A DNA stretch of 14,265 nt from Euryarchaeota archaeon UBA501 (lineage in GTDB: Archaea > Thermoplasmatota > Poseidoniia > Poseidoniales > Thalassarchaeaceae), in contig DAVT01000107.1 in NCBI GenBank assembly GCA_002505685.1, positions 1 through 14,265 of the forward strand. Reading direction: 5' to 3'. Of this stretch, positions 1 through 6,877 are shown one piece after another. The position numbers were made by a program, and so were the translations under genes. Under the pieces are notes generated by a model. It was not told the DNA's origin. It worked only from the letters and a program-made list of their open reading frames with translations, and did not search any database. The number at the start of each line of letters is the position of its first letter. The stretch's first letter is position 1.

Positions 1-3000
1 TACAATGGAAACCTATCAAGCGATTGGGATCATGACAATGACTGCATTCCTGATGAAGATGATAAGTTGCCGACAAGAGTTGAACTGGGAGTGTACGATG
101 GTCAGAATTACACAGTACCCGATACCCTGTATTTGGATGCTCAATTCCCGGCGATTTTCTCTGGTACAGTATTCGCTTTGAATCTATCAACTGGAACGTG
201 GGACCCCGCAGGTAACTTACCGGTTCAGGTACATGTTGCTTGGGTACAAAATGGCACATCAGCGATTGAAACAATCGACGTACTGTCGAATGAATATGGA
301 TCATTCAGTGTCGGTCAATTCCTGTTCCCGGAGAATATCCACGTTGGAGATAATACCACCTACGAAATGTGGGCGGAAGTAACAGAGATGTTCATCCATG
401 ATGGTTCAGAATCGAACAAATATCCAATTGCAGTCCACGCAAATCTTTCACTTGACTATGTATCTTGGACATACTTCCGCAGTGACGAGCAACCACTATG
501 GCTGGACTTCAAGACCCACTACACAGCAGATTGGGAGCGGGGTATTTTCGATCAGCGATTGGTTCACGCACCGGTCACATTCTCAGTGAGTGGAGGTCCA
601 TTCGGTAATCGAACCAGTCCAACAAATTACACTGGTTTTGGAATGGGATACCGTGCTGATGAGGGTGGCTGGGCAAGCCTGACCTACGTACAGCAATCAG
701 GTTCCGCTGGTAACTGGAAGCAGGTCCGCTGGAACTCAACATACGATAATGGGCCCGGCATGCTGCCTGGGGGTTACGAAGAGATTGTTTGGAACAATTT
801 CACACTAGAGCACGACGTTGTTGGCAGTTATCAATACACGAATACCAGTTTACCAGTTGGCGATTATGAATTCACTGGTCGGGTAGACCCAACCCTCGCA
901 TCGGAGTGGCCATGGCCTCACGTAACGGGCGCAGAAACAGATCCGTTCATGATTCGTAGCATGCACCGAATGTACGTTGAAGCTGAATTGATTGTGTCGG
1001 GTCACAACCCCATTTACTACTATGATGCAACCCAATTTACTGGAAGCAGTTACGGGGCATGGAGAGCCTTGTTCAGTGAACAGGGATTGAACTCCGCTGG
1101 CGTCACTTACGATGAAGCTAAACTCGGCAAGCCGTATGCGGAACTGTGGGACGGTAGTGCAGCATCACTCCAAGGAGAGGCTGCCAAGTTGCGTCCCTTC
1201 CTCAGAGTTAATTCCACACATTGGTTCATCACCATGCAAAACGGTGGAGACTTCGATGCACCACCATGTGGCCAAATTGATCCGAGTGATCCGAGCAGCG
1301 AACTCCGTTGTGAAATCGTGCCTGAGATGAACACTGGAGAAACCTTCCGTGTGATTGGTAACGTAACCAACCGCACAGGTACGCCATGGATACAAGATCC
1401 AATGGCACTGCAAGTTGACCTTGACAGCAATGGTGTATTCCAAGGTAGCCAGGAAACTGGATTCGCTCGTGTACCGACAATGTACGGTGGCGAGGCTCGC
1501 TTTGATTACAATTGGACATGGTACAGCCAGTACCAAGCGACCACATATGGTGTCCGTGTAGATTTCACAAATTCCGAATTCTACTTTACTGGAAATCAGA
1601 CAAATGTATTGGCCGAAACGGGTGCATACAACAACGTTTCAGTCATTGGAACAACCGACTTCCAACTGAACACATTACCAAGATTGTATAGGAACCAAAA
1701 CACGACGGTTGAAGCACGATTGGTTGACAACGCGTTGCAACCGGTCAAGAATGCTCCAGTGAACTGGACATGGTCTGCAACCGGCGAGAGTAATTTCTCA
1801 GAAACCGATGCAAACGGGATTTTCAAGATTGATCTAAACATATCTGCAACCGATGATTTAGGCAATTTCAGTCTGCAATTCTCGTTCCCCGGCAATCCAC
1901 GCTTACAGGGTTCATTGGTTGATCAACCGATGTGGGTGGTTAGCCGCACCTACGTTGACTTGATTTCGACCACACCCAATTTGCGAAGCAGTGGTGAGGT
2001 GTGGCAATTCGCCGCAAAGGTCACCGATGACAATAGTACACCCGCTCAAAGAGACCCCGGTGCCGCGTTGGACGGTAGCGGCGCTGACGGTGGAATCGTG
2101 CAGGTCATCTTTGAAGGGACCTCTTTCGACAATGAACAACACCGTCAAGTGGTATTCGAATTGGAGCCCAATGCGGGAGATATCTATGCACAACTTACGT
2201 TGGATTCACAAATTCTCCTCGAGGACGATCTCTCGTACTTACCCGATGGTTTTGGTCCGGTGAATGTCATCCTGAGATTCCAAGAGAATTTACCGCACGA
2301 AGGTTGTGAGGTGTTGCAGGATTACGAACTCGACCAACAGGGTGCATGGGACCCATGTATCTCCGTTCAAGGTAGTGACCACTACCGCAGAGTGATGCAG
2401 TACAACGTCGATGGGTTCTCATTGATTGGACGAACCACACTCGATGTAGACGACCAAATTGTCTACACAAGTGAAATCGATCCGGTAACTGGACAGAGTA
2501 TCGAGAAGCCAATGGTCGTCACTGGACAACTCGTCGATGAATTGGGTAAGAACCTCACCAACCGGAATATCCGCGTCTCATACGAGATGCAGGGTGGTAG
2601 CCAAGGAGTGGTATCCTGTCAACCTGGTTCAACCGACATGGATGGAATGTTCGAAGTCACATGCCCACTAGAAGATGTGATGGCAGGACAGGCACGAGTT
2701 ACAGTCGAGTACAACGCCTATGACAACAATGACCGATACCGCTACAAGAATTCAAGCGTCACACGGTTGTTCCCTGTGTTTAGTAACTCAACTCTACAGA
2801 TTACAGAAGTAGGTCCTCTAAAGCAGGACGTCGACCGTTACGAAACCCAAAATGGAGATTCATATCCAGTATTGTATCTCAAGGAACATTATCACATCAA
2901 CGCATTGCTCGAACAGAGCAACGGCAATCCATTGGGCGGCAAGTGTTTGAACATCTACATCGACCCTGACCAGAATACTAGACCGGTTGCTACCGCAACG

Positions 3001-4176
3001 ACAGGCGATGAATTCGGCACTGTCGAGTGGTATAGTGGAGATAAGGATCAGAACCCGAGCAGAAAGGGAATTGAGCCCAATGGAAACAACCTCGAGGGCT
3101 TCCGTACATTGCGTGTTGCCTACGAACCCGACTTGGAAGTACCAGGTGGTTGTCGTAGCGAAACCAACGCAGTGGTCAATGGATCCCACATGGATATGCA
3201 GGTTCTTGTCCGCAGCCGAGTCGACATGGTCATCAAGACTCAGTGGCATAACGCAGATGGATACCTACCCGGGGATGAAGTCGAAGGCGCAGTGGCCATT
3301 TTGCGTGACCGCCTAGATTTGGCCGTAGAGAATGAAGTGGTCACCTTCGTCTTTGATTATCAGAATAGTACTGGTGATTGGGTCAACTACGAAATTCGAT
3401 ATGTGTTCACCGATGAACAGGGTGTTGCTAATTTCACTTGGACCTATCTTGGAATGGAGGTACCTGGTGCAGAAGATGGCGATTCAGCAGTCGACGGTAA
3501 GTGGCGAATCACCGCGATTTTTGAGGGCAGCCAGTCATTCAAGGAATTCGGCGAAAACAGAAGTCGAACAATCACACTTGGAGTAGCCCCTGAAGCGCAA
3601 GCTAGCGCTTGGAACATGCAGGTATTGTTGCCGATCATCATCGCCTTCTTGTTTGCTGCCATCATTGGAGCAGTCATGTACAAGCGATATAGCGAGCGTC
3701 GCCGTGTTGAAATCTTACGAGGTATCCTCACAGACTCGCTGTTGGCATTACAGGCGCGCAACGAGTACATCCAAGTGATTTTCAATTGCTACAAGGATCT
3801 CGTACGCTTCTTCCGCCAGCATGGCTTCATGAAGAAGGTCTACGAGACCACTCGTGAATTTGAGTGGGCCGTACGCCGAGCATTCTACATGGTGCCAGCC
3901 GAGCAATTGGATGATTTCTTGGCCATCTTTGAAGAAGCCCGATATTCCGATCACAATATTGGAATCGCACAACGGGATCAGGCCATGAGCACACTCAGCG
4001 CGATCACTCAATCCATCTCGATGGCACTCGGTGATTCGATGATTGCGAGAACCGCAGAACACGATGCAGCCCTACATGGCAATTTGACCAAGGCTGGCGA
4101 ATTTGTCGATTCTGAAGGCAACGTCCAGCAAGCAGGTCTTGATGACGACCCGAATGCGAGTAACTTCAGTCTCTGA
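1..4176 (+). CDS. Giant membrane-anchored surface protein with Ig-like modules and DUF4129-like cytoplasmic tail (5' partial)
   Basis: The frame is open from base 1, so the gene starts upstream; the TTG at 67 is an internal Leu. In-window residues are numbered from base 1 (1391 residues). The first residues (DWDHDNDCIPDEDD) are an acidic, thrombospondin-type-3-like calcium-binding motif. A long beta-rich region to about residue 1195 follows, with Ig-like/carboxypeptidase-regulatory-like modules (for example near 560-640, 820-920 and 1075-1170), more than twenty N-x-S/T sequons and paired cysteines. These imply an extracytoplasmic, probably glycosylated region. One transmembrane helix lies at about 1205-1228 (LLPIIIAFLFAAIIGAVMY), followed by a basic stop-transfer KRYSERRR. 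The cytoplasmic tail (about 1235-1345) resembles DUF4129: Tyr1264, a TTREF segment at 1283-1287 and EEARYS at 1311-1316. In known families this tail often ends transglutaminase-like membrane proteins, so such a domain may lie upstream; this is inference. Function is otherwise unknown. Confidence 0.85.
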   Translation, partial: YNGNLSSDWDHDNDCIPDEDDKLPTRVELGVYDGQNYTVPDTLYLDAQFPAIFSGTVFALNLSTGTWDPAGNLPVQVHVAWVQNGTSAIETIDVLSNEYGSFSVGQFLFPENIHVGDNTTYEMWAEVTEMFIHDGSESNKYPIAVHANLSLDYVSWTYFRSDEQPLWLDFKTHYTADWERGIFDQRLVHAPVTFSVSGGPFGNRTSPTNYTGFGMGYRADEGGWASLTYVQQSGSAGNWKQVRWNSTYDNGPGMLPGGYEEIVWNNFTLEHDVVGSYQYTNTSLPVGDYEFTGRVDPTLASEWPWPHVTGAETDPFMIRSMHRMYVEAELIVSGHNPIYYYDATQFTGSSYGAWRALFSEQGLNSAGVTYDEAKLGKPYAELWDGSAASLQGEAAKLRPFLRVNSTHWFITMQNGGDFDAPPCGQIDPSDPSSELRCEIVPEMNTGETFRVIGNVTNRTGTPWIQDPMALQVDLDSNGVFQGSQETGFARVPTMYGGEARFDYNWTWYSQYQATTYGVRVDFTNSEFYFTGNQTNVLAETGAYNNVSVIGTTDFQLNTLPRLYRNQNTTVEARLVDNALQPVKNAPVNWTWSATGESNFSETDANGIFKIDLNISATDDLGNFSLQFSFPGNPRLQGSLVDQPMWVVSRTYVDLISTTPNLRSSGEVWQFAAKVTDDNSTPAQRDPGAALDGSGADGGIVQVIFEGTSFDNEQHRQVVFELEPNAGDIYAQLTLDSQILLEDDLSYLPDGFGPVNVILRFQENLPHEGCEVLQDYELDQQGAWDPCISVQGSDHYRRVMQYNVDGFSLIGRTTLDVDDQIVYTSEIDPVTGQSIEKPMVVTGQLVDELGKNLTNRNIRVSYEMQGGSQGVVSCQPGSTDMDGMFEVTCPLEDVMAGQARVTVEYNAYDNNDRYRYKNSSVTRLFPVFSNSTLQITEVGPLKQDVDRYETQNGDSYPVLYLKEHYHINALLEQSNGNPLGGKCLNIYIDPDQNTRPVATATTGDEFGTVEWYSGDKDQNPSRKGIEPNGNNLEGFRTLRVAYEPDLEVPGGCRSETNAVVNGSHMDMQVLVRSRVDMVIKTQWHNADGYLPGDEVEGAVAILRDRLDLAVENEVVTFVFDYQNSTGDWVNYEIRYVFTDEQGVANFTWTYLGMEVPGAEDGDSAVDGKWRITAIFEGSQSFKEFGENRSRTITLGVAPEAQASAWNMQVLLPIIIAFLFAAIIGAVMYKRYSERRRVEILRGILTDSLLALQARNEYIQVIFNCYKDLVRFFRQHGFMKKVYETTREFEWAVRRAFYMVPAEQLDDFLAIFEEARYSDHNIGIAQRDQAMSTLSAITQSISMALGDSMIARTAEHDAALHGNLTKAGEFVDSEGNVQQAGLDDDPNASNFSL

Positions 4177-4181
4177 ACTGA

Positions 4182-4646
4182 ATGACCACTGAGGTGTGGC
4201 GGGTGCAAGGCACAGTCCTTGCACTCGCCCTCCGCCCTGTGAAGGGCCATACGGTTACGTTGCAGAACACCATTGCAATGTCCCCTGAAGCGGGCGTCAT
4301 TGGCGACCATGGTACGAGCCTAAGGCGCCAAGTAACCCTGCTTGATGAGGCCGCATGGAATGCCGCTTGCGCAGAGATTGGAGTTGAAATAGATTGGACT
4401 ACACGAAGGTCCAATGTATTGGTTTCAAATCTGAATCTCCAAGCACTTGTAGGAAGTCAAATTCATCTTGGAAGCGCCTTGGTTGAGATCATTGGTGAAG
4501 TGGTTCCCTGCCATGTCATGGATGCTGCAAAAGAGGGACTGAAAAACGCACTGAAACCGGAATGGAGAGGAGGCGTTTATGGTCGAATCATTCGAAAAGG
4601 ACAAGTCAAGGTGGGTGACCAAATCACCGTTCACTCATCGCAATAA
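4182..4646 (+). CDS. MOSC-domain protein
   Basis: A 154-residue stand-alone MOSC (molybdenum cofactor sulfurase C-terminal) domain. Visible hallmarks are the RRSNVLV strand at 75-81, the GALVEI-like segment (residues 97-103, GSALVEI), the invariant-type Cys110 in VPCHVMD, EWRGGVYGRI at 127-136 and the closing VKVGD at 142-146. MOSC domains are thought to carry or bind sulfur through the conserved Cys and act in molybdenum-cofactor or detoxification chemistry; the substrate here cannot be told. Length fits small single-domain members of the family. The start lies 5 bp after the surface-protein stop with no clear Shine-Dalgarno, so translation may be coupled to the upstream gene; an in-frame GTG at 4194 is an alternative start. 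The 3' end overlaps the convergent minus-strand gene by 16 bp. Confidence 0.85.
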   Translation: MTTEVWRVQGTVLALALRPVKGHTVTLQNTIAMSPEAGVIGDHGTSLRRQVTLLDEAAWNAACAEIGVEIDWTTRRSNVLVSNLNLQALVGSQIHLGSALVEIIGEVVPCHVMDAAKEGLKNALKPEWRGGVYGRIIRKGQVKVGDQITVHSSQ

Positions 4647-5077
4647 TCGCCCTTGGCATCCAGCAGAATCATCGCCAGATCGACCTGCTTGCAGGTTTGG
4701 AGAATCTCTTCATGCATCTGGTCACTGAATTCATCTAGAGAGGCCAACGAGTCTGCATTTGGGTCTCGCATTGAATCAAATAGGTGGTTGAGCACACAGG
4801 ACACTCCATACGCTTGACCTGCTCTGAATGCGTGGTCTACACCTCCAGCACCCGGGTCTTCTGCCCGTAATTCCATCATTACCTGTTGAGCATAGGCTGC
4901 GAGTGCACCATAAACGGACTCCATTGCGACACCCACGCTCGGATCCCCCTCGAGTGAAGATTGAGTGGTTGCCATAGCTGCCTCGATACATTCTCTGAAT
5001 TTTGCGAAGGCCCCAATGGTATCCTCCCCCTCCAGATTCATCGCTTCGTTCATCAATACCCGCCAGTCGTCACTCAT
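4631..5077 (-). CDS. Hypothetical soluble protein, mostly helical
   Basis: I do not recognise this protein. With the ATG at 5077 it has 148 residues (MSDDWRVLMNEAMN...). It is acidic, predicted helical by its heptad-like Ala/Leu/Met spacing, has no signal peptide or membrane segment, and ends DYCDE. Three cysteines are scattered without a metal-site pattern. An upstream in-frame ATG at 5116 would add 13 residues (MLCSGVFPRWLVE). I prefer 5077 because MSDDW looks like a natural N-terminus and the upstream extension runs close to the hairpin in the divergent region. No strong Shine-Dalgarno is visible for either start. Evidence that it is real: a long open frame opposite no other gene, placed exactly between a convergent stop and a divergent operon. 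It is transcribed away from the ribosomal operon and overlaps the MOSC gene tail-to-tail by 16 bp. Confidence 0.7.
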   Translation of the reverse strand: MSDDWRVLMNEAMNLEGEDTIGAFAKFRECIEAAMATTQSSLEGDPSVGVAMESVYGALAAYAQQVMMELRAEDPGAGGVDHAFRAGQAYGVSCVLNHLFDSMRDPNADSLASLDEFSDQMHEEILQTCKQVDLAMILLDAKGDYCDE

Positions 5078-5212
5078 CTCTACCAACCATCGGGGAAAGA
5101 CGCCAGAACATAGCATTTGGCCGTTTCACAGCCCCCATAGGGGGCTTGTGACTATCCGTGGGGTTCATAACCGAATGGCTGGTCGCGCGGCTACCCACGT
5201 CGAGGGAGTCAT
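5078..5212. promoter_or_regulatory. Divergent intergenic region, probable promoters
   Basis: These 135 bp lie between the divergent starts at 5077 (minus) and 5213 (plus) and should hold the promoter of the ribosomal operon. TTCATAAC at 5164-5171 is the only TATA-like stretch I see for the plus strand; its distance would allow a short leader before the 5213 start, but the match to an archaeal TATA box is weak. A Shine-Dalgarno-like GAGGGAG at 5202-5208 sits 4 nt before the rpl18e ATG. No convincing TATA box is visible for the minus-strand gene. Confidence 0.4.
5127..5150. repeat. GC-rich inverted repeat (hairpin)
   Basis: The arms AGCCCCC (5130-5136) and GGGGGCT (5140-5146) pair perfectly over 7 bp around an ATA triloop. 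A further three base pairs (CAC/GTG) form if one T is bulged on the right arm. It lies in the divergent region, 50 nt upstream of the minus-strand start and 63 nt upstream of rpl18e. It could be an operator-like palindrome, a leader-RNA hairpin or a transcription-end structure. No T-tract follows, so a classical intrinsic terminator is unlikely. Confidence 0.6.
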
Positions 5213-5578
5213 ATGGCAAGGAACAACAAGAAGACCAATCCGGGACTTGTCACCTTAATTGGTGACTTGAAGGCCCAAACACGGTCGAATGGTGCTCCGC
5301 TGTGGCGAGACGTTGCGCTACGACTTGAATCAAGTCGTAGCAATTGGGCTGAACCGAACCTAAGTCGCTTGAGTCGATTTGCTGCAGATGAGGACCTTAT
5401 CCTCGTGCCTGGCAAACTACTCGGAAGCGGTGAGATTTCGAGTAAGCACACCGTCGCCGCCTACAGTGTGAGCTCTTCGGCTAGAGCGAAGATCGAGGCA
5501 GCAGGCGGCGAAGTCGTCACAATCCACGATTTGATGAAAAAGAATCCAACAGGCAAGGGGGTGTTTATCCTTGGCTGA
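5213..5578 (+). CDS. rpl18e: 50S ribosomal protein L18e
   Basis: A 121-residue archaeal large-subunit protein of the L18e/L15 (eL18) family. Recognisable features are the N-terminal NPGLVTLI..LK segment, the WRDVALRLESSRSNWAEPNLSRL block (residues about 31-53, written as key blocks WRDVA and NLSRL), the VPGKLLGSGE loop at about 65-74, and the C-terminal GGEVVTIHDLMKKNPTGKGV with its ILG end. Length matches archaeal members. Start: the ATG at 5213 has GAGGGAG 4 nt upstream. It is the first gene of the conserved archaeal cluster L18e-L13-S9-RpoN and ends 8 bp inside the L13 frame, so the two are translationally coupled. Confidence 0.95.
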   Translation: MARNNKKTNPGLVTLIGDLKAQTRSNGAPLWRDVALRLESSRSNWAEPNLSRLSRFAADEDLILVPGKLLGSGEISSKHTVAAYSVSSSARAKIEAAGGEVVTIHDLMKKNPTGKGVFILG

Positions 5579-6050
5579 AGCGACAACATTCGTGTACAAT
5601 GCTGAGGACAAGGTCCTCGGCCGACTGGCTAGCGTTGTCGCCAAGCAGTTGATTTCTGCAAAAAAGGCAGGTGAAGACACTCGTGTCATCATCGTCAATG
5701 CAGAGAAGGCAATCGTGTCTGGAAAGCGCTCCAGCGTATTGTCGGATTATCGTGCAAAGTACGAATTGAATCACGCCCGAAAGGGACCGTTTTTCCCTCG
5801 TATGCCCGACCAAATTCTCAAGCGTACCGTACGTGGTATGCTACCCTACCAAAAGAACAGCAGTGGACGTGGAGCCCTCAAGGCTCTGCGCGTCGAAATA
5901 GGCACACCCTCGGACCTCTCTGGGGATTTGCCTGATGGCTGTGAATGGGGAGATTCAACAAAGATTGACCGCCCACTTCCAGAGCGATTCGTCCGATTGG
6001 GCGATATTAGCAAGGAATTGGGTGTAACTGTACGATGGGGGGCTGAATGA
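5571..6050 (+). CDS. rpl13: 50S ribosomal protein L13
   Basis: A 159-residue uL13 that binds 23S rRNA in the large subunit. Family blocks are clear: VLGRLASVVAKQL near residues 15-27, VIIVNAEKA and SGKR near 39-53, FFPRMPDQILKRTVRGMLP near 74-92, and GRGALKALRVEIG near 98-111. The start is a TTG at 5571 overlapping the L18e stop by 8 bp. It is supported by GGGGGTG at 5557-5563 (7-nt spacing), by the absence of an in-frame ATG until well inside the conserved core, and by an N-terminus of the expected length. The TGA stop (6048-6050) overlaps the rps9 ATG. Confidence 0.95.
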   Translation: MAEATTFVYNAEDKVLGRLASVVAKQLISAKKAGEDTRVIIVNAEKAIVSGKRSSVLSDYRAKYELNHARKGPFFPRMPDQILKRTVRGMLPYQKNSSGRGALKALRVEIGTPSDLSGDLPDGCEWGDSTKIDRPLPERFVRLGDISKELGVTVRWGAE

Positions 6051-6490
6051 GCATGGCAAAGAAAAAGCAGGCCAAGGTGGTCAATACATCTGGTAAGCGA
6101 AAGACTGCAATCGCTCGCGCCACCGTAAAGGCTGGTAAAGGTAGAGTACGTGTAAACTCAGAACCAATCGAAATCCTTCAACCTGAAATGGCTCGAAACA
6201 AGGCCATGGAACCATTGGTCATCGCTGATGCGATGAATCGTCTAGAGCGCGTTGACATCAACGTCAACACAATCGGTGGCGGCCAAATGGGTCAGGTTGA
6301 TGCCATCCGCACAGCCATTGCACGTGGTTTGGTCCACTACAATGACGGTGCAGAAGGGATTGATGAAGAACTCCGTGACGAGTTCCTAAGATTTGACAGA
6401 AGCTTGCTAGTGAACGATCCGCGCCGAAAGGAGCCCAAACACCAAATGGGTCACGGTGCGCGTGCCAAGTGGCAGAAGTCTTACCGATGA
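6047..6490 (+). CDS. rps9: 30S ribosomal protein S9
   Basis: A 147-residue uS9 of the small subunit. Visible blocks are SGKRKTAIARATVK at about 15-28, GKGRVRVNSEPIE at about 30-42, the Gly-rich GGGQMGQVDAIR near 77-88, ARGLVHYN near 91-98, and the basic C-terminal tail ending WQKSYR. That tail reaches the tRNA P-site region in known ribosomes. Two ATGs are possible (6047 and 6053). I chose 6047 because it overlaps the L13 stop as ATGA and lies 4 nt after the GGGGGG run at 6037-6042, the same spacing seen before rpl18e, rpoN and the gene at 11560. Confidence 0.95.
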   Translation: MSMAKKKQAKVVNTSGKRKTAIARATVKAGKGRVRVNSEPIEILQPEMARNKAMEPLVIADAMNRLERVDINVNTIGGGQMGQVDAIRTAIARGLVHYNDGAEGIDEELRDEFLRFDRSLLVNDPRRKEPKHQMGHGARAKWQKSYR

Positions 6491-6500
6491 GGTGATATGA

Positions 6501-6710
6501 ATGATAATTCCAGTACGATGCTTTTCTTGTGGCCATGTAATCGGACACCTTTGGCAACGCTATGCAAATGGCATTTCTGAAGGCCGGGATGCCGGAGAAA
6601 TGCTCGATGAAGTAGGTCTTGAGCGGTATTGCTGCCGAAGAATGTTCGTCTCACACGTCGAACTGATCGATGCAATCGCACCATTCAGCGTCACTCGAGC
6701 GCAGGAGTAA
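6501..6710 (+). CDS. rpoN: DNA-directed RNA polymerase subunit N (RpoN, Rpb10 homologue)
   Basis: A 69-residue archaeal RNA polymerase subunit with the complete Rpb10 signature: MIIPVRCFSCG at the N-terminus and RYCCRRMFVSHVELID toward the end. The Cys7/Cys10 pair and the CC pair near residues 44-45 form the zinc site in this family. RpoN sits in the polymerase assembly platform with subunits D, L and P. The Shine-Dalgarno is strong: GAGGTGAT at 6489-6496, overlapping the S9 stop and 4 nt from the ATG, so translation is coupled to rps9. In many archaea rpoK or ribosomal S2 follows; here a tRNA and then a surface-protein gene follow instead. Confidence 0.95.
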   Translation: MIIPVRCFSCGHVIGHLWQRYANGISEGRDAGEMLDEVGLERYCCRRMFVSHVELIDAIAPFSVTRAQE

Positions 6711-6718
6711 CACCGAAT

Positions 6719-6736
6719 CATCTGTGCAAACAGATG
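6719..6736 (+). repeat. Hairpin with GCAA (GNRA) loop between rpoN and tRNA-Pro
   Basis: CATCTGT (6719-6725) pairs perfectly with ACAGATG (6730-6736) around a GCAA loop, a GNRA-type tetraloop. It begins 8 nt after the rpoN stop and ends 4 nt before the first base of the tRNA. If rpoN and the tRNA are transcribed together, this structure marks the mRNA/tRNA junction and could guide processing or stabilise the mRNA 3' end. No T-tract follows. Confidence 0.6.
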
Positions 6737-6740
6737 TCCC

Positions 6741-6815
6741 GGGCCCGTAGGTTAGCTTGGCCTATACTTGACGGCTGGGGGCCGTCAGACTCCGGTTCAA
6801 ATCCGGACGGGCCCA
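6741..6815 (+). tRNA. tRNA-Pro (anticodon GGG)
   Basis: Cloverleaf read by eye, 75 nt. The acceptor stem GGGCCCG (6741-6747) pairs with CGGGCCC (6808-6814), with discriminator A at 6815. The D arm carries AGCTTGG with the G18-G19 pair; its stem is short, about 3 bp with a wobble. The anticodon stem GACGG/CCGTC encloses the 7-nt loop CTGGGGG (6775-6781), giving anticodon GGG at 6777-6779 (reads CCC/CCU, Pro). The T arm is TCCGG-TTCAAAT-CCGGA. No intron is seen and CCA is not encoded (ACCT follows). It is on the same strand as, and 30 nt after, rpoN. Confidence 0.93.
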
Positions 6816-6827
6816 CCTTCGGTGGGC
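6811..6827 (+). repeat. Hairpin overlapping the tRNA-Pro 3' end
   Basis: GCCCACC (6811-6817) pairs perfectly with GGTGGGC (6821-6827) around a TTC triloop. The left arm includes the last four acceptor-stem bases and the discriminator of tRNA-Pro, so this fold and the mature acceptor stem are mutually exclusive. It may act as a trailer structure in precursor processing or as a transcription-end signal. No T-run follows. Confidence 0.6.
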
Positions 6828-6877
6828 ACTGACCGCAGACGGGAGGGTTCAAACCTCTTCCAGACCATCAGGATTCG

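Noticed and set aside
67..69. TTG as the start of the first surface protein
   Set aside because: The frame is open to base 1 and residues before it form an acidic Ca-binding-type motif continuous with the protein; no signal peptide follows the TTG.
1107..1546. Three overlapping minus-strand open frames of 105-123 codons inside the first surface gene
   Set aside because: They lie wholly within a well-supported plus-strand gene, have no family features and compete with each other; they are antisense shadows.
2860..3249. A 129-codon minus-strand open frame
   Set aside because: Antisense to the Ig-like region of the surface protein, with odd Cys/His/Ile-rich composition and no recognisable motif.
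5078..5116. A longer start (ATG 5116) for the minus-strand gene
   Set aside because: The extra 13 residues add no domain features and have no better ribosome-binding site; 5077 is preferred, though not proven.
6629..6832. A plus-strand open frame covering the rpoN end and the tRNA
   Set aside because: It overlaps rpoN out of frame and runs through the complete tRNA-Pro; no protein features.
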